The position numbers and the translations under genes were made by a program. This document shows, one piece after another, positions 19,449 through 30,129 of a stretch of 64,000 bases of DNA (positions are counted from its first letter, which is position 1; every line of letters begins with the position of its first letter). The notes beneath the pieces are model-generated. The model was not told where the DNA came from, ran no database searches, and saw only the letters and a program-made list of their open reading frames with translations. The stretch is from Hippopus hippopus (lineage: Eukaryota > Mollusca > Bivalvia > Cardiida > Cardiidae). Location: contig OX328096.1 of NCBI GenBank assembly GCA_946811185.2, positions 35,414,011-35,478,010 of the forward strand. The letters are read 5' to 3'.

Positions 19449-20799
19449 GGGAGACCGGGGCAAAGTGATACATTTTTCACTTTTTTTGGATTTTTTCTCA
19501 CATTAAACCGTACAGAGCACTATGAGCGATTAATTCAGAAAGTACATTCAATTTGCAACATACAGGACCTTTACTGAAACTATTTAATCATGATTTAACG
19601 ATTTATAACAAAAACAAAATGACAGGTAAATGTAACACTTTACCCCATGGTGTGGGGCAGTGTTACAGTGACTGGGGCAAAGTGATACATTATTGAATTT
19701 CAGCAAAACATCCCAATTTTTGCCGTCTGTCAATTGCACCCACTGTTACATTCCACTCCTCTACAAATCTTATCATTTGAAAACGTGAAAAAGTAGCATA
19801 CGCATTTATATCAAGGGGCAATATTCATATAGCTACTCCACCAAGATTTTCAGTTTGAATTTTACCATTACCAATATTGATTCCTTGGAACGCAGGAGAT
19901 CTACAACAGGTACATTGGGCAGATGTGTCTTACGTTCCTAGTTTCGAGCCCGGCCGGGTAGCTCAGTGATTAGCCTATCCGACTCGTGACCTGGTGGTTG
20001 TGAATTCTATACCCGGTTTATGGCAAATTTTCTTTCCGGCGATGTTTCGCCTCTCACCTTTGATGCATGTGAGAAACGTAGTCAGTGACTTGGAAAAAAA
20101 GTTGCGTCAGTACTAGCCTGAGAAAGCCAGGAAACACATGCGTAGGTGCACTGACCGCCGTGAAATGACCTAAGCTATTAAAACGGCGTTAACCTCCGAT
20201 ACAATCAATCTATCAATCAATCCTAGTTTCGAACCATTCCACAAAAAAAAGTACATATTTAGCGAAAATTTACAATATATCAGAGTTTTACAAATCATTT
20301 TTAATCTAACAATGGTTGATTTGATGTTTTCCATTTTATTAGAACTGATTTTTCAAGCCTGGTTGATATTTGAAAGTGCATGGGGCATAGTTTTACACTG
20401 TAACACTTTGCCCCATGTGCCATGTAACACATTGCCCCGATCGCAGTACCAAGAAAAAACAAGGTCTATATAAAAATCCGAAGTAGGCCGAATATTTATT
20501 CATACTGCATTGTCGTCCTCAGGATACACTCTAACTTTGACCATAAGCTGGACCATGCCTTGAGTACAAAACACCACAACATTTAGTAAAATAATGACAA
20601 TTTACTTTCATGATCCAAAAAGCGTCGGCTCCTCTTCATAAATTAACGGTAGGAGGGATCTGCCCACGACATAGCCCATAAGATGGCGGTTTCAAAACTC
20701 TCTTACTGTGTAGGGTCCATGGTGTAATAAATGACGAAATTACAAAGTTGTTTGAAATGTACCACTTTGCCCCGTGTATCATTTTGCCCCGGTTTCCCC
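19449..20799. mobile_element. TIR element with repeated GGGGCAAAGTG motifs, split by a SINE
   Basis: The left end GGGAGACCGGGGCAAAGTGA and the right end, read in reverse, GGGGAAACCGGGGCAAAATG are inverted repeats of about 25 bp. Variants of GGGGCAAAGTGATACA or its complement recur internally near 19635, 19673, 20405, 20431 and 20760. Such subterminal repeats are often transposase sites. No transposase frame is present, so the copy is non-autonomous. No target duplication was identified and the superfamily is open. Confidence 0.7.
19948..20220 (+). mobile_element. Full-length tRNA-derived SINE with 12-bp target duplication
   Basis: The head GCCCGGCCGGGTAGCTCAG has box A (TAGCTCAGTGATTAGC), with a weakened box B (GGTTGTGAATTC). 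A conserved body follows (GATGCATGTGAGAAACG, AAGCCAGGAAACACATGC, GGTGCACTGACC, GGCGTTAACCTCC), then a CAATCAATCTATCAATCAA tail. TCCTAGTTTCGA at 19936-19947 and 20221-20232 is the target duplication. It inserted into the GGGGCAAAGTG element. Confidence 0.9.
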
Positions 20800-20803
20800 T
20801 ACA

Positions 20804-20938
20804 CACTCGACAGGATTTGATGACTGAACTCGGAATTTCCATGGCCAAAACCTGTTCCCAATATCGATGTTCGTAGGTTGGATTGGTTTTTAAAGCAGCT
20901 TTCAACATTGTTCTTGACATATCAGGGCAACAGCTCAT
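20804..20938 (-). other. Unassigned open frame next to the TIR element
   Basis: Minus-strand ATG at 20938 opens MSCCPDMSRTMLKAALKTNP, then YEHRYWEQVLAMEIP, running into the transposon end at 20799. It could be an exon relic cut by the element. There is an in-frame stop just upstream and no acceptor I trust. Confidence 0.2.
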
Positions 20939-21022
20939 TTATGTTTCTTCCGGCAGACTCGGACCATAACTACATGTAATAGGTTGAGCGGTCTGAACAT
21001 TGTGATTTGACGTAATCAGCAA

Positions 21023-21469
21023 GGTAAACGTTTAAAAGCCCCTCCGGTCATTATCTCCTACCCCTAAAATAGACAAGGCGGTCAAAAGCCCCTTCACAAT
21101 TTTGCGATGGCGGACTTAACCCCCTTCGTCAAATCTCAGAGACGGTCAAAAGCCCCTTTCTGATTTGGCAGTGGCGAACATTATCCCCTATTGTCCGCCA
21201 TCGCAAAATCGTGAAGGGGCTTTTTACCGCCTTGTCTATTTTACGGACAGGGGCTAATGACCTGGGGAGGCTTTTGACCGCCATTCTTTTGTCCGTCTCT
21301 GACAATTTCTGAAGGGGACAATATCCGCCTTTGCGAAAGTGCGAAGGGGCTTTTGACCGCCTTTAAGATTTTATGAAGGGGATAATGTCCACCATCGTAA
21401 AGGGGCTTTTTACCGCCTCATCTATTTTAGGGATAGGGGCTAATGACTGGAGGGGCATTTGACCACCAT
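21023..21469. repeat. Multi-arm foldback element (AAAAGCCCCTTC repeats)
   Basis: TCAGCAA at 21016-21022 and 21470-21476 is the likely 7-bp target duplication. The outer arms (CCCCTCCGGTCATTATC at left; GGGGCTAATGACTGGAGGGG at right) are inverted. Between them GGCGGTCAAAAGCCCCTTC and its complement recur at least six times, alternating in orientation, so several alternative hairpins are possible. Non-coding. Confidence 0.75.
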
Positions 21470-21619
21470 TCAGCAACGCTGGCGGAATTCGAATCAAATT
21501 TCCTATTAATTCAACGCCTTATCCAGAACCCAACATCCGAATGTTCAGCCATTAACATAAAACCTTCCTATAAGCCCATGATACGGATTTGAACGAATTA
21601 AAAGTTTTAATAATCGTGA

Positions 21620-21812
21620 TTAATCCTTTACAAAACTATCCTAAATTTGAATGACATGAGGTAAAAGGCTTTTGAAAACATAGTGAGAAACGGAGAATAT
21701 GCTGGTAACTCTATCTGATATGATTCCCATCATTTGTGCCTCACTTATTTGTTATCTGCAAGTGCTCTCAATTTGGAAGTGTGAAAACTTGTCGTTTGGT
21801 AAAAAGTTACAT
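21620..21812 (+). repeat. TTAA MITE, degraded copy
   Basis: TTAATCCTTTACAAAACTATC start, TTTTGAAAACATAGTGAG, and right end GTCGTTTGGTAAAAAGTTA. One hairpin arm is deleted. Confidence 0.55.
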
Positions 21813-22002
21813 GCAAGTTTGCAACAGACGACTTCGGAACATCCATGTAAAATATCGATGTCAATAAGAGTTAATGTTTAAAACATAAATACAGAAATCC
21901 CTATCGCAAAAAATATTCATACTGAGATTTTCTTCATTTACAACGATGTTATGAATGACAGCCTGCTGCAAGAGAAAACCGCTGCCTCCATGTGGAAAAA
22001 TC

Positions 22003-22337
22003 AACCCTTTACCACACAATCCCAAGTTTTAACGAATCTGAAAAAAGAAAGCTTTTGAAACACAGTGGGAAAAGGAGAAAATGCTGGTGACCATTATACA
22101 AATTAATAAATCTTTACTCTCAACAAAGTTCTGGACGTGACTAAATTCAAAGCACTTGCAGACTGCAAATTGACTGTGTCCCAAATGAAAATATGTCTCA
22201 AATAAAAGGATTTGTCGTTGATCAGGTGGACAACATGTGTATAGTGGGCAAAGGAGAAAATGTTAACAGCATTTTCTGATCTCCCACTACTACTTCCAAA
22301 AGTCTTATTCTTAAGGGTCATGACAAGGCCGGATAAT
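22003..22337. repeat. Two overlapping TTAA-MITE copies
   Basis: A plus-type left half (CCCTTTACCACACAATCCC, GTGGGAAAAGGAGAAAATGC) ends near 22100. A minus-type copy follows (AAGTTCTGGACGTGACTAAA to GGGTCATGACAAGGCC). Confidence 0.6.
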
Positions 22338-22566
22338 TTAACCCTTTACCACACGGCAAAATTTAAGACCAATCCAAATTGAAAGCATTTGCAGACGACA
22401 ATTTCATATTGGCTCAAATGACGCAACTTTTCTTTGATATGGTAGAAAACATTGTGGGAAAAGGAGAAAATGCTGGTAACCAGCATTTTCTCCTTTTCCC
22501 ACAATGTTTTCAAAAGGCCTCTTTTTTAGGGGTGTCAAAAGGCGTCATTGTGTGGTAAAGGGTTAA
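22338..22566 (-). repeat. TTAA MITE, best-preserved copy
   Basis: TTAACCCTTTACCACACGGC to GTGTGGTAAAGGGTTAA, with TTAA at each edge (22338-22341 and 22563-22566). The core 22446-22510 is a perfect inverted repeat: 32-nt arms beginning AAAACATTGTGGGAAAAGG around a single base. I used it as the family reference. Confidence 0.92.
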
Positions 22567-22613
22567 AAGGGTTACAAATTTTCAACAGAGATTCAATATT
22601 TATCTTTACAGTA

Positions 22614-22838
22614 ACTCTTTTCCACACAATCCCTTGGTTTAATGACCCTGAAGAAGAAGACGTTTGAAATATTGTGGTAAAAGGACAAAATGTTTTAAGC
22701 CAACATTTCTCCTTTTCCCATAATGTTTTCTACCCGTTCTAAGACAAATTCCAACATTTTTGCCACATTTCATTTGTTGTCTGGGAATGCTTTGAAATGG
22801 ACAGGTGTAAAATTTTGACTTCTGGTAAAGAGTTGATA
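22614..22838 (+). repeat. TTAA MITE, copy
   Basis: TAACTCTTTTCCACACAATCC to TCTGGTAAAGAGTTGA. It follows the reference copy by about 50 bp in the opposite orientation, so the two could pair with each other. AT-rich 22839-23512 holds nothing recognisable. Confidence 0.75.
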
Positions 22839-23512
22839 TATATCAATGTATGCCATAACTAACCCCTGATTTATCACAGTCATACTAATGATATGTTTTA
22901 TATCTATTACACTTCAGATAAAATGTCAAATGTAAATAACAAAATATTTATACAGTAAAAAACATCAGATAAATCGTATGTCATCATATGATTGAATACA
23001 CAAAATCATAATACATGTATTCATATTGTTATATGAAAAACTCTGTTAAACAAAAAATATTGTACAACATAATACTGTTGACAGTTAGGGATTTAATAAT
23101 CATTCTTTGGAGAAAAAAAGGCTTACATTGAATACTATATAAAGAAAACCCTTATAAACATTTAAATAAGATATTCACACACTGTGCTGCTGCTAAAGTA
23201 AATTAATCAAATGCAATAGTAGCTTTCAATAAATGCTTATTTCTATCACAGTTAACTTGATATGTAAATAAAAACATTCCTGCGTGTCAAAGTCATACAT
23301 TTAAAAAAACAAAACATTCAAATCATAGGCAAAGACCAATTAACATCTAAACTGGAATATGACAATAGGCAAAAAGTATTTAAAATGTTTTCTTCGTTGA
23401 CCAATGCCACCAGGGCAGATATCAAGGTGGCCGGCCCATATCACTCTTCGGCCCTCATCAGCCATATACATGTGATAACCTATATTTATTTCACAACCCT
23501 AATGATATAAAA

Positions 23513-23777
23513 GAGCCATGCTCTGTGAAAAGGGGGTTAAATGCCATTGCAAAAAGTATTGAACAAGGTCGGTGTGCAGTCTGCTGGGGCTTGCATGGAT
23601 CGAAACTTTTTGCTATTGATAAATTATCTGCATGTAGAAGGACCATTCTTCTTCATAATTCATTTGGTTATTAGACAAAATCAATTTTGTTGATCCATAC
23701 ATGTAATTATATGATGACTTGCTTGGTATAATGCATCACTGAGATGCATTAAACCCTTTTTGCCACAGCACCACTGA
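23513..23777. repeat. Second MITE family, copy
   Basis: GAGCCATGCTCTGTGAAAAG start; GGTTATTAGACAAAATCAAT, ATGATGACTTGCTTGGTAT and GATGCATTAAACCC in the right half. The internal palindrome is eroded (GTGCAGTCTGCTGGGGC). Confidence 0.7.
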
Positions 23778-24195
23778 ATTATATGTCCCATACATTGAGG
23801 GGACATGGTGATCATTGCTTCAAAGGTTTGAGGGAAAAAAAAAGATGTTCTAAGACCTTATTTTCGATATGTGTTGTGTGTCTTTGTTCACTGTATCTAA
23901 AATAGTTTTCTTTTTCTCTGGGTTTCTTTCTTTATCCTACCACTTTTGATATTTAAATAAAATACAGAGCAGTGAATGATGTTAGACAGAAGAAGTCCTG
24001 GATATGATCAAATCTGTTAATCTCACGCTGTCACTGCCGGTGTGTATCTTGGAGTGATTCCGCGGGGTGTACCACGGGATCCCATAGACTTCCGGTTTGT
24101 AGGGGACATAAGACGGACTTGCATTGCCAAGGACTCCAGTACCTTTAATGCTTTTCTTGATTCTCTGAAATTTTGCACAAATAAACCTTTGTTTA

Positions 24196-24432
24196 ACCCT
24201 TTGCAAAACTACAAAAAAAAAAAAAAAAAATAGACTTGTCCAAGCTCAAAGCCTCTGCAGATGATGAATTTAATTTGGGCTCATATCATGGACTTTGTCC
24301 TTGAAAGTAAAGATAACAGTGGGAAAAGGCGGAAATGCTGGTTACCAACATTTTCTCCATCTCTCCCAGTGTTTTCAAAAGCCTTCATCCTCACAACTGT
24401 TAAAACACTGAATTGTTTTGTAAAGGGATAAC
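24196..24432 (-). repeat. TTAA MITE, copy with internal poly-A
   Basis: TTAACCCTTTGCAAAACTAC followed by an A-run at 24213-24230, then AGACTTGTCCAAGCTCAAAG. The core GTGGGAAAAGGCGGAAATGC pairs with CATTTTCTCCATCTCTCCC. Confidence 0.7.
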
Positions 24433-24464
24433 CCTTATAATGTCAAAAATAATTTTCATCTACT

Positions 24465-24662
24465 TTTAAGGAAAGTGTAAATGAAGATCAGACCAAACAA
24501 ACCAAGTACAGTAGTCTGATCATGAATCTACAATGTCAGATTATTTTATCCATGTTCTAGCCAAAGCAACCTTGAAAATTGTGATATCTGGGTATATTTT
24601 ACTGTCTGAAGATATTTCTGTGATTTATCTACCACCTACCAGTATGTGGCACTCTCAGGGTT
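24465..24662. repeat. Third MITE family, copy
   Basis: GAAGATCAGACCAAACAAAC with TAGTCTGATCATGAATCTAC forms the palindrome, followed by the family right half (ATTTTACTGTCTGAAGATA). The stretch 24663-25229 has AT-rich short frames without support. Confidence 0.55.
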
Positions 24663-25689
24663 GAATGAGTTCTAACATTAGTTATACTTGTAATATTGAT
24701 GAAATCACTAAAAAACAAGTTAATCATACTGCTTCTGTTGATCACCTAACACCCGCACATCTTTGTAATTACATCTTTTTGAAAAATTATAGAATTTCTT
24801 TGAGTCTACAAGTAAACTATGATAGTTTAGCATGCAGCAAAGATAAATTTTTTATGTATAATATTTATAAAACTGTTGCAGAAATTCTTTCGTAGTTCTG
24901 CTGTGATCTTTAACAAATGGTATCAATTCTTTATTAAAAGAGTTATAGTATAAACAAGCAAGTTTTTTTAAATGATATTCCCTGCCAAAAAAGACCTTTT
25001 TTGATACAAACATATTAAGAGGTATTGTGTTTTGCATGTATATGTGGCCTTTTTGTTCTTGGTCCATGATGAAATCATATATTAAGCACCCTTTTTCCAT
25101 GACACAGCATTTCATTAGATTAAAAAAAAAAATGATTTTCTGTGGCTTAAGATAAACAATATATTAAATAGGAAGTTTCATAAAATTTTGTTGTTCAGTA
25201 GTTAGAGATATTGGTCCATAATGGAAATACAGTCAAATCTGTGTACAGCAGCCAGTCAAGGGATGTGCCCAAATTGGCTGCTGTACACAGATTGGCTGCT
25301 GTTCACAGTACTTATTTCTCGCACATTATCATATTATAGTTGGTACTTTGCAGTATTCTATGATGTTCTAGCTTGTTGAATCATCTTTTGTATGTCACAA
25401 TGAACTTCTGCCCCACATTATGTACAAAAAAAAGACTTGAATAAAAGGATTTTATTGAAAAGATTTATTTTCCTTTTCATTCCTTTTCCATCATATTTAA
25501 CAATAATAGTGCTCACAAGTTTCATGTGTTATACTATGTTCATCTAAAGTGTTTGCAAGAAAGCATGGTTTGCAAGAAAGCATGTAAAAACTTTAAAGAA
25601 TTAAATGTTGCTTAATCAAAACATTGCAGCTTTTGTTAAAAAGAATACAGAAACACAATGATTTGTTCTGTAAAGAAACATGCACTCTG

Positions 25690-26342
25690 TTACTGTCTTT
25701 TTTGGAAAAAATTATCAATTGTTGTCTGCTTGGAAGTTTTCGCAACCCTCATATCTATCGAAAGCTCATCAAAGTCATTGACACATTTGAACATTGACTC
25801 ATTTCCAATCTGCAGAGCAAATTCTCTCAGTTTACTTAAATAATCCATGGCATCATTCATACAGACAGTGGGTACCAACCATGTGATGCCTTGAAATCTG
25901 AGTCATTTAAGTCTGCAGCGAATTTGAGAGCTTTCACTTTGATTAGAGGACCAGACACATTAATTTGCCGAGATGTGGCATCCAGAAACCATTTATAGCA
26001 CAGAGCGTCAATGTTTTCATAAGAGACATTCCTTTTGATTCGTTTAGAACAAGAGTCACCACTTTCGTACTCCTCGAGAATTTCTCGTTTGCGTTTTGCA
26101 ACACTCTGAATTTGTGTTCGGCTACTCCCGATTCGGGGTCTAGCTCCGATGTTATTTTTGTGATTGTTTCTCTGAAGAAACAATCACAAAAATAACATCG
26201 GAGATAGACGCCGAATCGGGAGTAGTGTGCGGCCTACACCAAACTCAGTAGCAATAATCCGTGAAGAACGTCCAGATTCAAGCATTTGAACAGCTTTCAC
26301 ACGGTCCCCTAGAGAGAGGAATTTACGTTTCGAGAGCGACAT
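25690..26342 (-). pseudogene. Tigger-like transposase relic (CENP-B-type N terminus, PIP-box C terminus)
   Basis: Reading leftwards from ATG at 26342, MSLSKRKFLSLGDRVKAVQ and SRIIATEFGVGRT form a CENP-B/psq-type helix-turn-helix. The frame is broken by the 104-bp palindrome, then continues QIQSVAKRKREILEEYESG and YKWFLDATSRQINVSGPLIK, the second DNA-binding region. After ASHGW near 25870 the sequence jumps to the extreme C terminus (DAMDYLSKLREFA). The DDE catalytic domain has been deleted and the frame shifted. The last residues include QTTIDNFF (25705-25728), a consensus PCNA-interacting peptide known from pogo-type transposases. Not functional as an enzyme. Confidence 0.82.
26122..26225. 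repeat. 104-bp near-perfect palindrome inserted in the Tigger relic
   Basis: 50-nt arms (26122-26171 and 26176-26225, starting CTACTCCCGATTCGG) differ at two positions around a CTGA loop. On the minus strand the flanks CCGCACA and CCGAACA look like a slightly diverged 7-bp target duplication. It splits the helix-turn-helix coding sequence. Confidence 0.85.
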
Positions 26343-27176
26343 GATAGCAAGAAATGAGTGCAATAGAAAATTTCCACCCATTTTTAAAATCACCGAGTTC
26401 GCAGTTTAGTTAAATGTGTAAACAACTTCGATTGACGTGATGTTCAATTTCATATTATTACAACAAATTACCCATCTGCAAAAATACCGATAAACTTTCA
26501 TTGCCATTCATCCTTTAAAGATCAAGCATGAAAATAAACAACAATTGTCGGTCATTTACCCATAATTAGGGGTTGTATAATCTGTAATTGTCTGTTTGTA
26601 CGTTTTACATTGTGTAGTCGACTTCGTCAATAACTACAGTATAGTGTTAATTATCGATTTTCCGTATCCCGACAAATTCGGTCGTGTGTTGTGTCAGCTG
26701 ACCTTTGTTTAGGTGTGATATACTGTTGATCCCGACCAATTAATGTGACCGCTGGCTACATTTCACAATATCACGCTATACACAGTGCAATTAAAGAAGG
26801 GAATTGCACGGGGGGAATTCGAGTGGCCGTTGTCGATAGATCGGCCGCTGTTCAGGTATGACCGCTAACTCAGATTTGACTGTATATATCAAGCCCCCTT
26901 TTTCCATGACACAACATCAAATTAAAGAAAAAAGTATATTGGTGGACTATCATATGGAACATATGTATGAAGTTTCATCAGTTTTTGTGAAGGATTTTAG
27001 AAGATATCTGTCCGGACAGACAGACTGACGGACTGACAGACAACGCAAAAACAATATCCCCTCGCCTTTGGTGGGAGATAAAAAGCCTCTAATATTACAT
27101 GGGTCACCTGCTATGTTTGCTCTATGCTACATGATAATTTTTTTCAAGATACAGTTGATGGGATCTTGTCTATAAT

Positions 27177-27384
27177 TAACCCTTTACCACATGAGAAACA
27201 TTCAGACTTGTCCAATTTAAAGCAATTGCTGATGGCAGTTTAAATGGGGAAATTTGTCTTTGACAGGGTAGAAAACATTGTTGGAAAAGGAGAAAATGCT
27301 GTACACCAGCATTTTCTTCTTTTCCTACAATGTTTTCAAAAGGCCTCTACGTTAAAACTCAGGATTGTGTGGTAAAGAGTTAAA
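27177..27384 (-). repeat. TTAA MITE, copy
   Basis: TTAACCCTTTACCACATGAG to GTGTGGTAAAGAGTTAA. Core GTTGGAAAAGGAGAAAATGC with GCATTTTCTTCTTTTCCTAC is well paired. A C-run lies at 27609-27619 just beyond. Confidence 0.8.
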
Positions 27385-27727
27385 CAAACTATAAATATTT
27401 ATGTATCAAAATCCTGAGGGAAAAAAATGTCATGATGGGAAGATCTAAAAGTATGAATCTACAAATCTAATGATGGCATGTGCCTACCTAGAATGAAATC
27501 ATCAACTATGAAAAGGGCAAGATACAGTAAATTGCAGTTACCCTCAACTTGTCAGCCAATAAAATTGCTTTATTTTGGTATGGCATCTAAAGATTAAAAT
27601 AGTTTATCACATAAAAGCCCCCCCCCCCCGACAGTGTATTAAACCCATGACTTACTTTTGATAATACACTAGTGTATTATTGTTTTGGGTCCCGGTTCTG
27701 ATTGATTTTTAGTCATGACTGCGTGAA

Positions 27728-28505
27728 GTTTGAGAAACCAACCACAATACATGCTGGAATTTGTTCTGCTACGCTGTTTCGCTGAAAAATGACGTCATTG
27801 TTGCTAAGGCGTATACGCATGGACAGTTTTTGATTTTCATGTTTAATAAAAACTAAGAAATGCAGCGAAAACTTTTTAAAAGCAGCAAAATTACTGAATT
27901 AGTTGCACCTACCCCCTCTACAAAATGTTTTATTCTTCTTTTGGTGTAAATGTCATGGGGCTATCTACTTGTGTATGCACATATTTGAAACCGAACCACA
28001 AATGTAAACATGGAACCGTGGACAGTACATAGGTAAAGGTGATGATGCAGGATATTTTTTGCCTGTCATTTGTTTTATGTGATAAATAGAATCTCACATT
28101 CGTGCTCATGTATTATCATTTTTATCGAACTCGTTGACTAAAATGTATTTGATGCTCGCCAAGGCTCGCGTCATACAATTTTAGTCAACTCATTTGATAA
28201 ATTGATAATACATAAACACTCATGTAAGATCCTCTATAACTCTTAAGTGAGCTAGTGTAAAGAAAAAAAAAATACTCCTTATAGCTGTTCATTCTAATTT
28301 TGTTAAAACTGAAAAGATTTACTTTCTCACTTCATTGTGTGTTATGATGTGATATAAGAAAAATCTAAAATTAGTCACGTGTGGTAGAGGGCAAAGCTTA
28401 TTTTGATAAATAATAATGCCACATTGGTAAATGTACGTCATTTTTCAGCGAAACAGCGTAGCAGAACAAATTCCGGCATGTATTGTGGTTGGTTTCTCAA
28501 ATTTC
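27728..28505. mobile_element. Foldback element with about 68-bp terminal inverted repeats
   Basis: Left arm GTTTGAGAAACCAACCACAA ... GCTGAAAAATGACGT matches the right arm ACGTCATTTTTCAGCG ... GGTTGGTTTCTCAAA with about one mismatch. Inside, at about 28088-28235, a second inverted pair (CTCATGTATTATCA / TGATAATACATAAACACTCATG and GTTGACTAAAATG / ATTTTAGTCAAC) forms another hairpin. No coding frame. Confidence 0.8.
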
Positions 28506-28590
28506 AAATTTTCAGTCACTTTTATTTTGTCGTCTGCAAATGCCTTCGATTTGGACAGGCCTAAAATATTGTCGTTTGGTAATGAGTTAA
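28506..28590 (+). repeat. Right half of a TTAA MITE abutting the foldback
   Basis: TTTATTTTGTCGTCTGCAAATG to GTCGTTTGGTAATGAGTTAA. The left half is absent. 28591-28900 shows nothing definite. Confidence 0.65.
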
Positions 28591-28904
28591 GGAAAAGGCA
28601 TTCACAAAATCACTGGCTATTATAGGCCTGGTATTTTGATAAAACTACTTGCACTAGAAGCAAAGGGCAAAATAGCATTCAGTGAAACCTAAGGTACAGT
28701 CATGGTGCATTGGGACTTTCCATACAAGAAAGACAAACTTAATAAATTGTTTGCCTTACATACATCAAGTTTAGAGCAACAGAAGAACAACTACTAATCA
28801 ATTTAAGATATACAGTGACATACTGTATTCAACAAACAGTAAAAGAGAAGGTAATCTTTGTCAAAGAAAAGAAATCATGCATATTCAAAATAGCAATCAT
28901 CCAT

Positions 28905-29010
28905 ACCCTACCAGTTACAACTTTAGCTGCTTCTACATGTGGTACAGATAAAGATCAGACTACATGTAGTTAGAACATGCAATATGATCTTGCATCTGCC
29001 ATGTACAATA
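28905..29010. repeat. Third MITE family, fragment
   Basis: GATAAAGATCAGACTACATG and ATATGATCTTGCATCTGCC form the diverged palindrome. Confidence 0.45.
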
Positions 29011-29096
29011 CCCAGGCCCTACACAGCTCTAGAAATGCAACATAATTTCTTTTTCTTCTGACTGTAACTGCCCCTACCATTGATACAGCATTCTGT

Positions 29097-29508
29097 TAAC
29101 CCTGTACTAAACAATCATGTGTTATCATTTTCCCACACAATCCCGACTTTTAACGACCCTGAGAAACAAAGCTTTTGAAAAAATTGTGGAAAAAGGAGAA
29201 AATGTTGGTAACCAGCATTTTCTCCTTTTCCCACAATGTTTTCTACCCTATCAAGGACAAATTTCGTCAATTTGGCCACCTTCAATTTGCTGTCTGCAAA
29301 TGCTTTCAATTTTGACCTGTCTGAAATTTTGTCATCTGGTAAAGAGTTTTAACCCTCAGGAAGAGGGCTTTTGAAAACCACTCCTTTTCCTGAATATTTT
29401 CTGCCTTTTCAAAGAAAGATATCATGACTAAATCCACATTAAACTTGTCATCTGCAAATGCTTTTGATTTGGAAAAGTCTTAAATTTTGTTATGTGTTAA
29501 AGAGTTAG
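29097..29508 (+). repeat. TTAA MITE followed by a partial second copy
   Basis: The first copy (about 29120-29351) is well paired (GTGGAAAAAGGAGAAAATG with CATTTTCTCCTTTTCCCAC) and ends ATCTGGTAAAGAGTTTTAA. The second (to 29508) lacks its left end and half of the hairpin. Confidence 0.75.
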
Positions 29509-29982
29509 TGATTTATCTAAAAACATTTTTCATGTTGTCTATAAAATAATTTATCTATAAATATGTTGAAATGATGTTTATATTTGTCAATGTACTTATT
29601 CTACCTACACACATACATGAAGATCTACCTCTAAGCCTTCAATACTTGTAATAGTAAGATCGAACATGATATTTACTACTGGTAACATCTTTAACATATA
29701 CAAATTGTATGTCTTTACACTAAGTATACTAGAGGTTAATGGGAGAAGTTGTTAAAAGTATAATAATCACCAGTATATTGCAGAATGCTTTTAACATCTG
29801 CATAAATGATACTTCTTTGACCCTAAAGAAATCCATTTTCTTCAATTTCTTAGTTATTCAACAACATGTACTTTGAAGGAAACTTTGACCATTTACAGCC
29901 AACAGGACAATTTCTTTGATCAATCAAAATGGCCAGTATTTCGAGTGAATTTGGATTGCACGGCATGATTCCGTCTTATATT

Positions 29983-29988
29983 TTTATT
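29983..29988 (-). terminator. Candidate polyadenylation signal of the HEAT-repeat gene
   Basis: AATAAA on the minus strand about 145 bases past the TGA at 30130-30132. It is the first such hexamer I see downstream of the stop, so the 3' UTR would be short. Actual cleavage is not visible from sequence. Confidence 0.4.
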
Positions 29989-30129
29989 AAAACAGTGATC
30001 AATAATGCCATACACTGGTATTTTTTCAAAGAGCTTTTATGGTCTGTTTAACAAAGTTGATTTTTTTTTCCAAGTCATCTTTTCATCCAAGTCTAGAGAT
30101 GTATAATGGCTTCCATGTTCAAAGAAATA

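Larger units (their letters stand above)
25230..26882 (-). mobile_element. Tigger/pogo-type transposon with internal deletion
   Basis: Inverted ends CAGTCAAATCTGTGTACAGC (25230) and ACTCAGATTTGACTG (ending 26882) begin with the CAG typical of pogo/Tigger elements and are flanked by TA (25228-25229 and 26883-26884). At 1,653 bp it is shorter than autonomous relatives. The minus strand keeps the N- and C-terminal coding ends but not the catalytic core. A further palindrome is inserted at 26122-26225. Confidence 0.85.

Noticed and set aside
29115..29374. Overlapping open frames on both strands with phrases like ENIVGKGENAGYQHFLLFPQ
   Set aside because: The same peptides recur at many loci and on both strands because they translate the palindromic core of the TTAA MITE. 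They are not genes.
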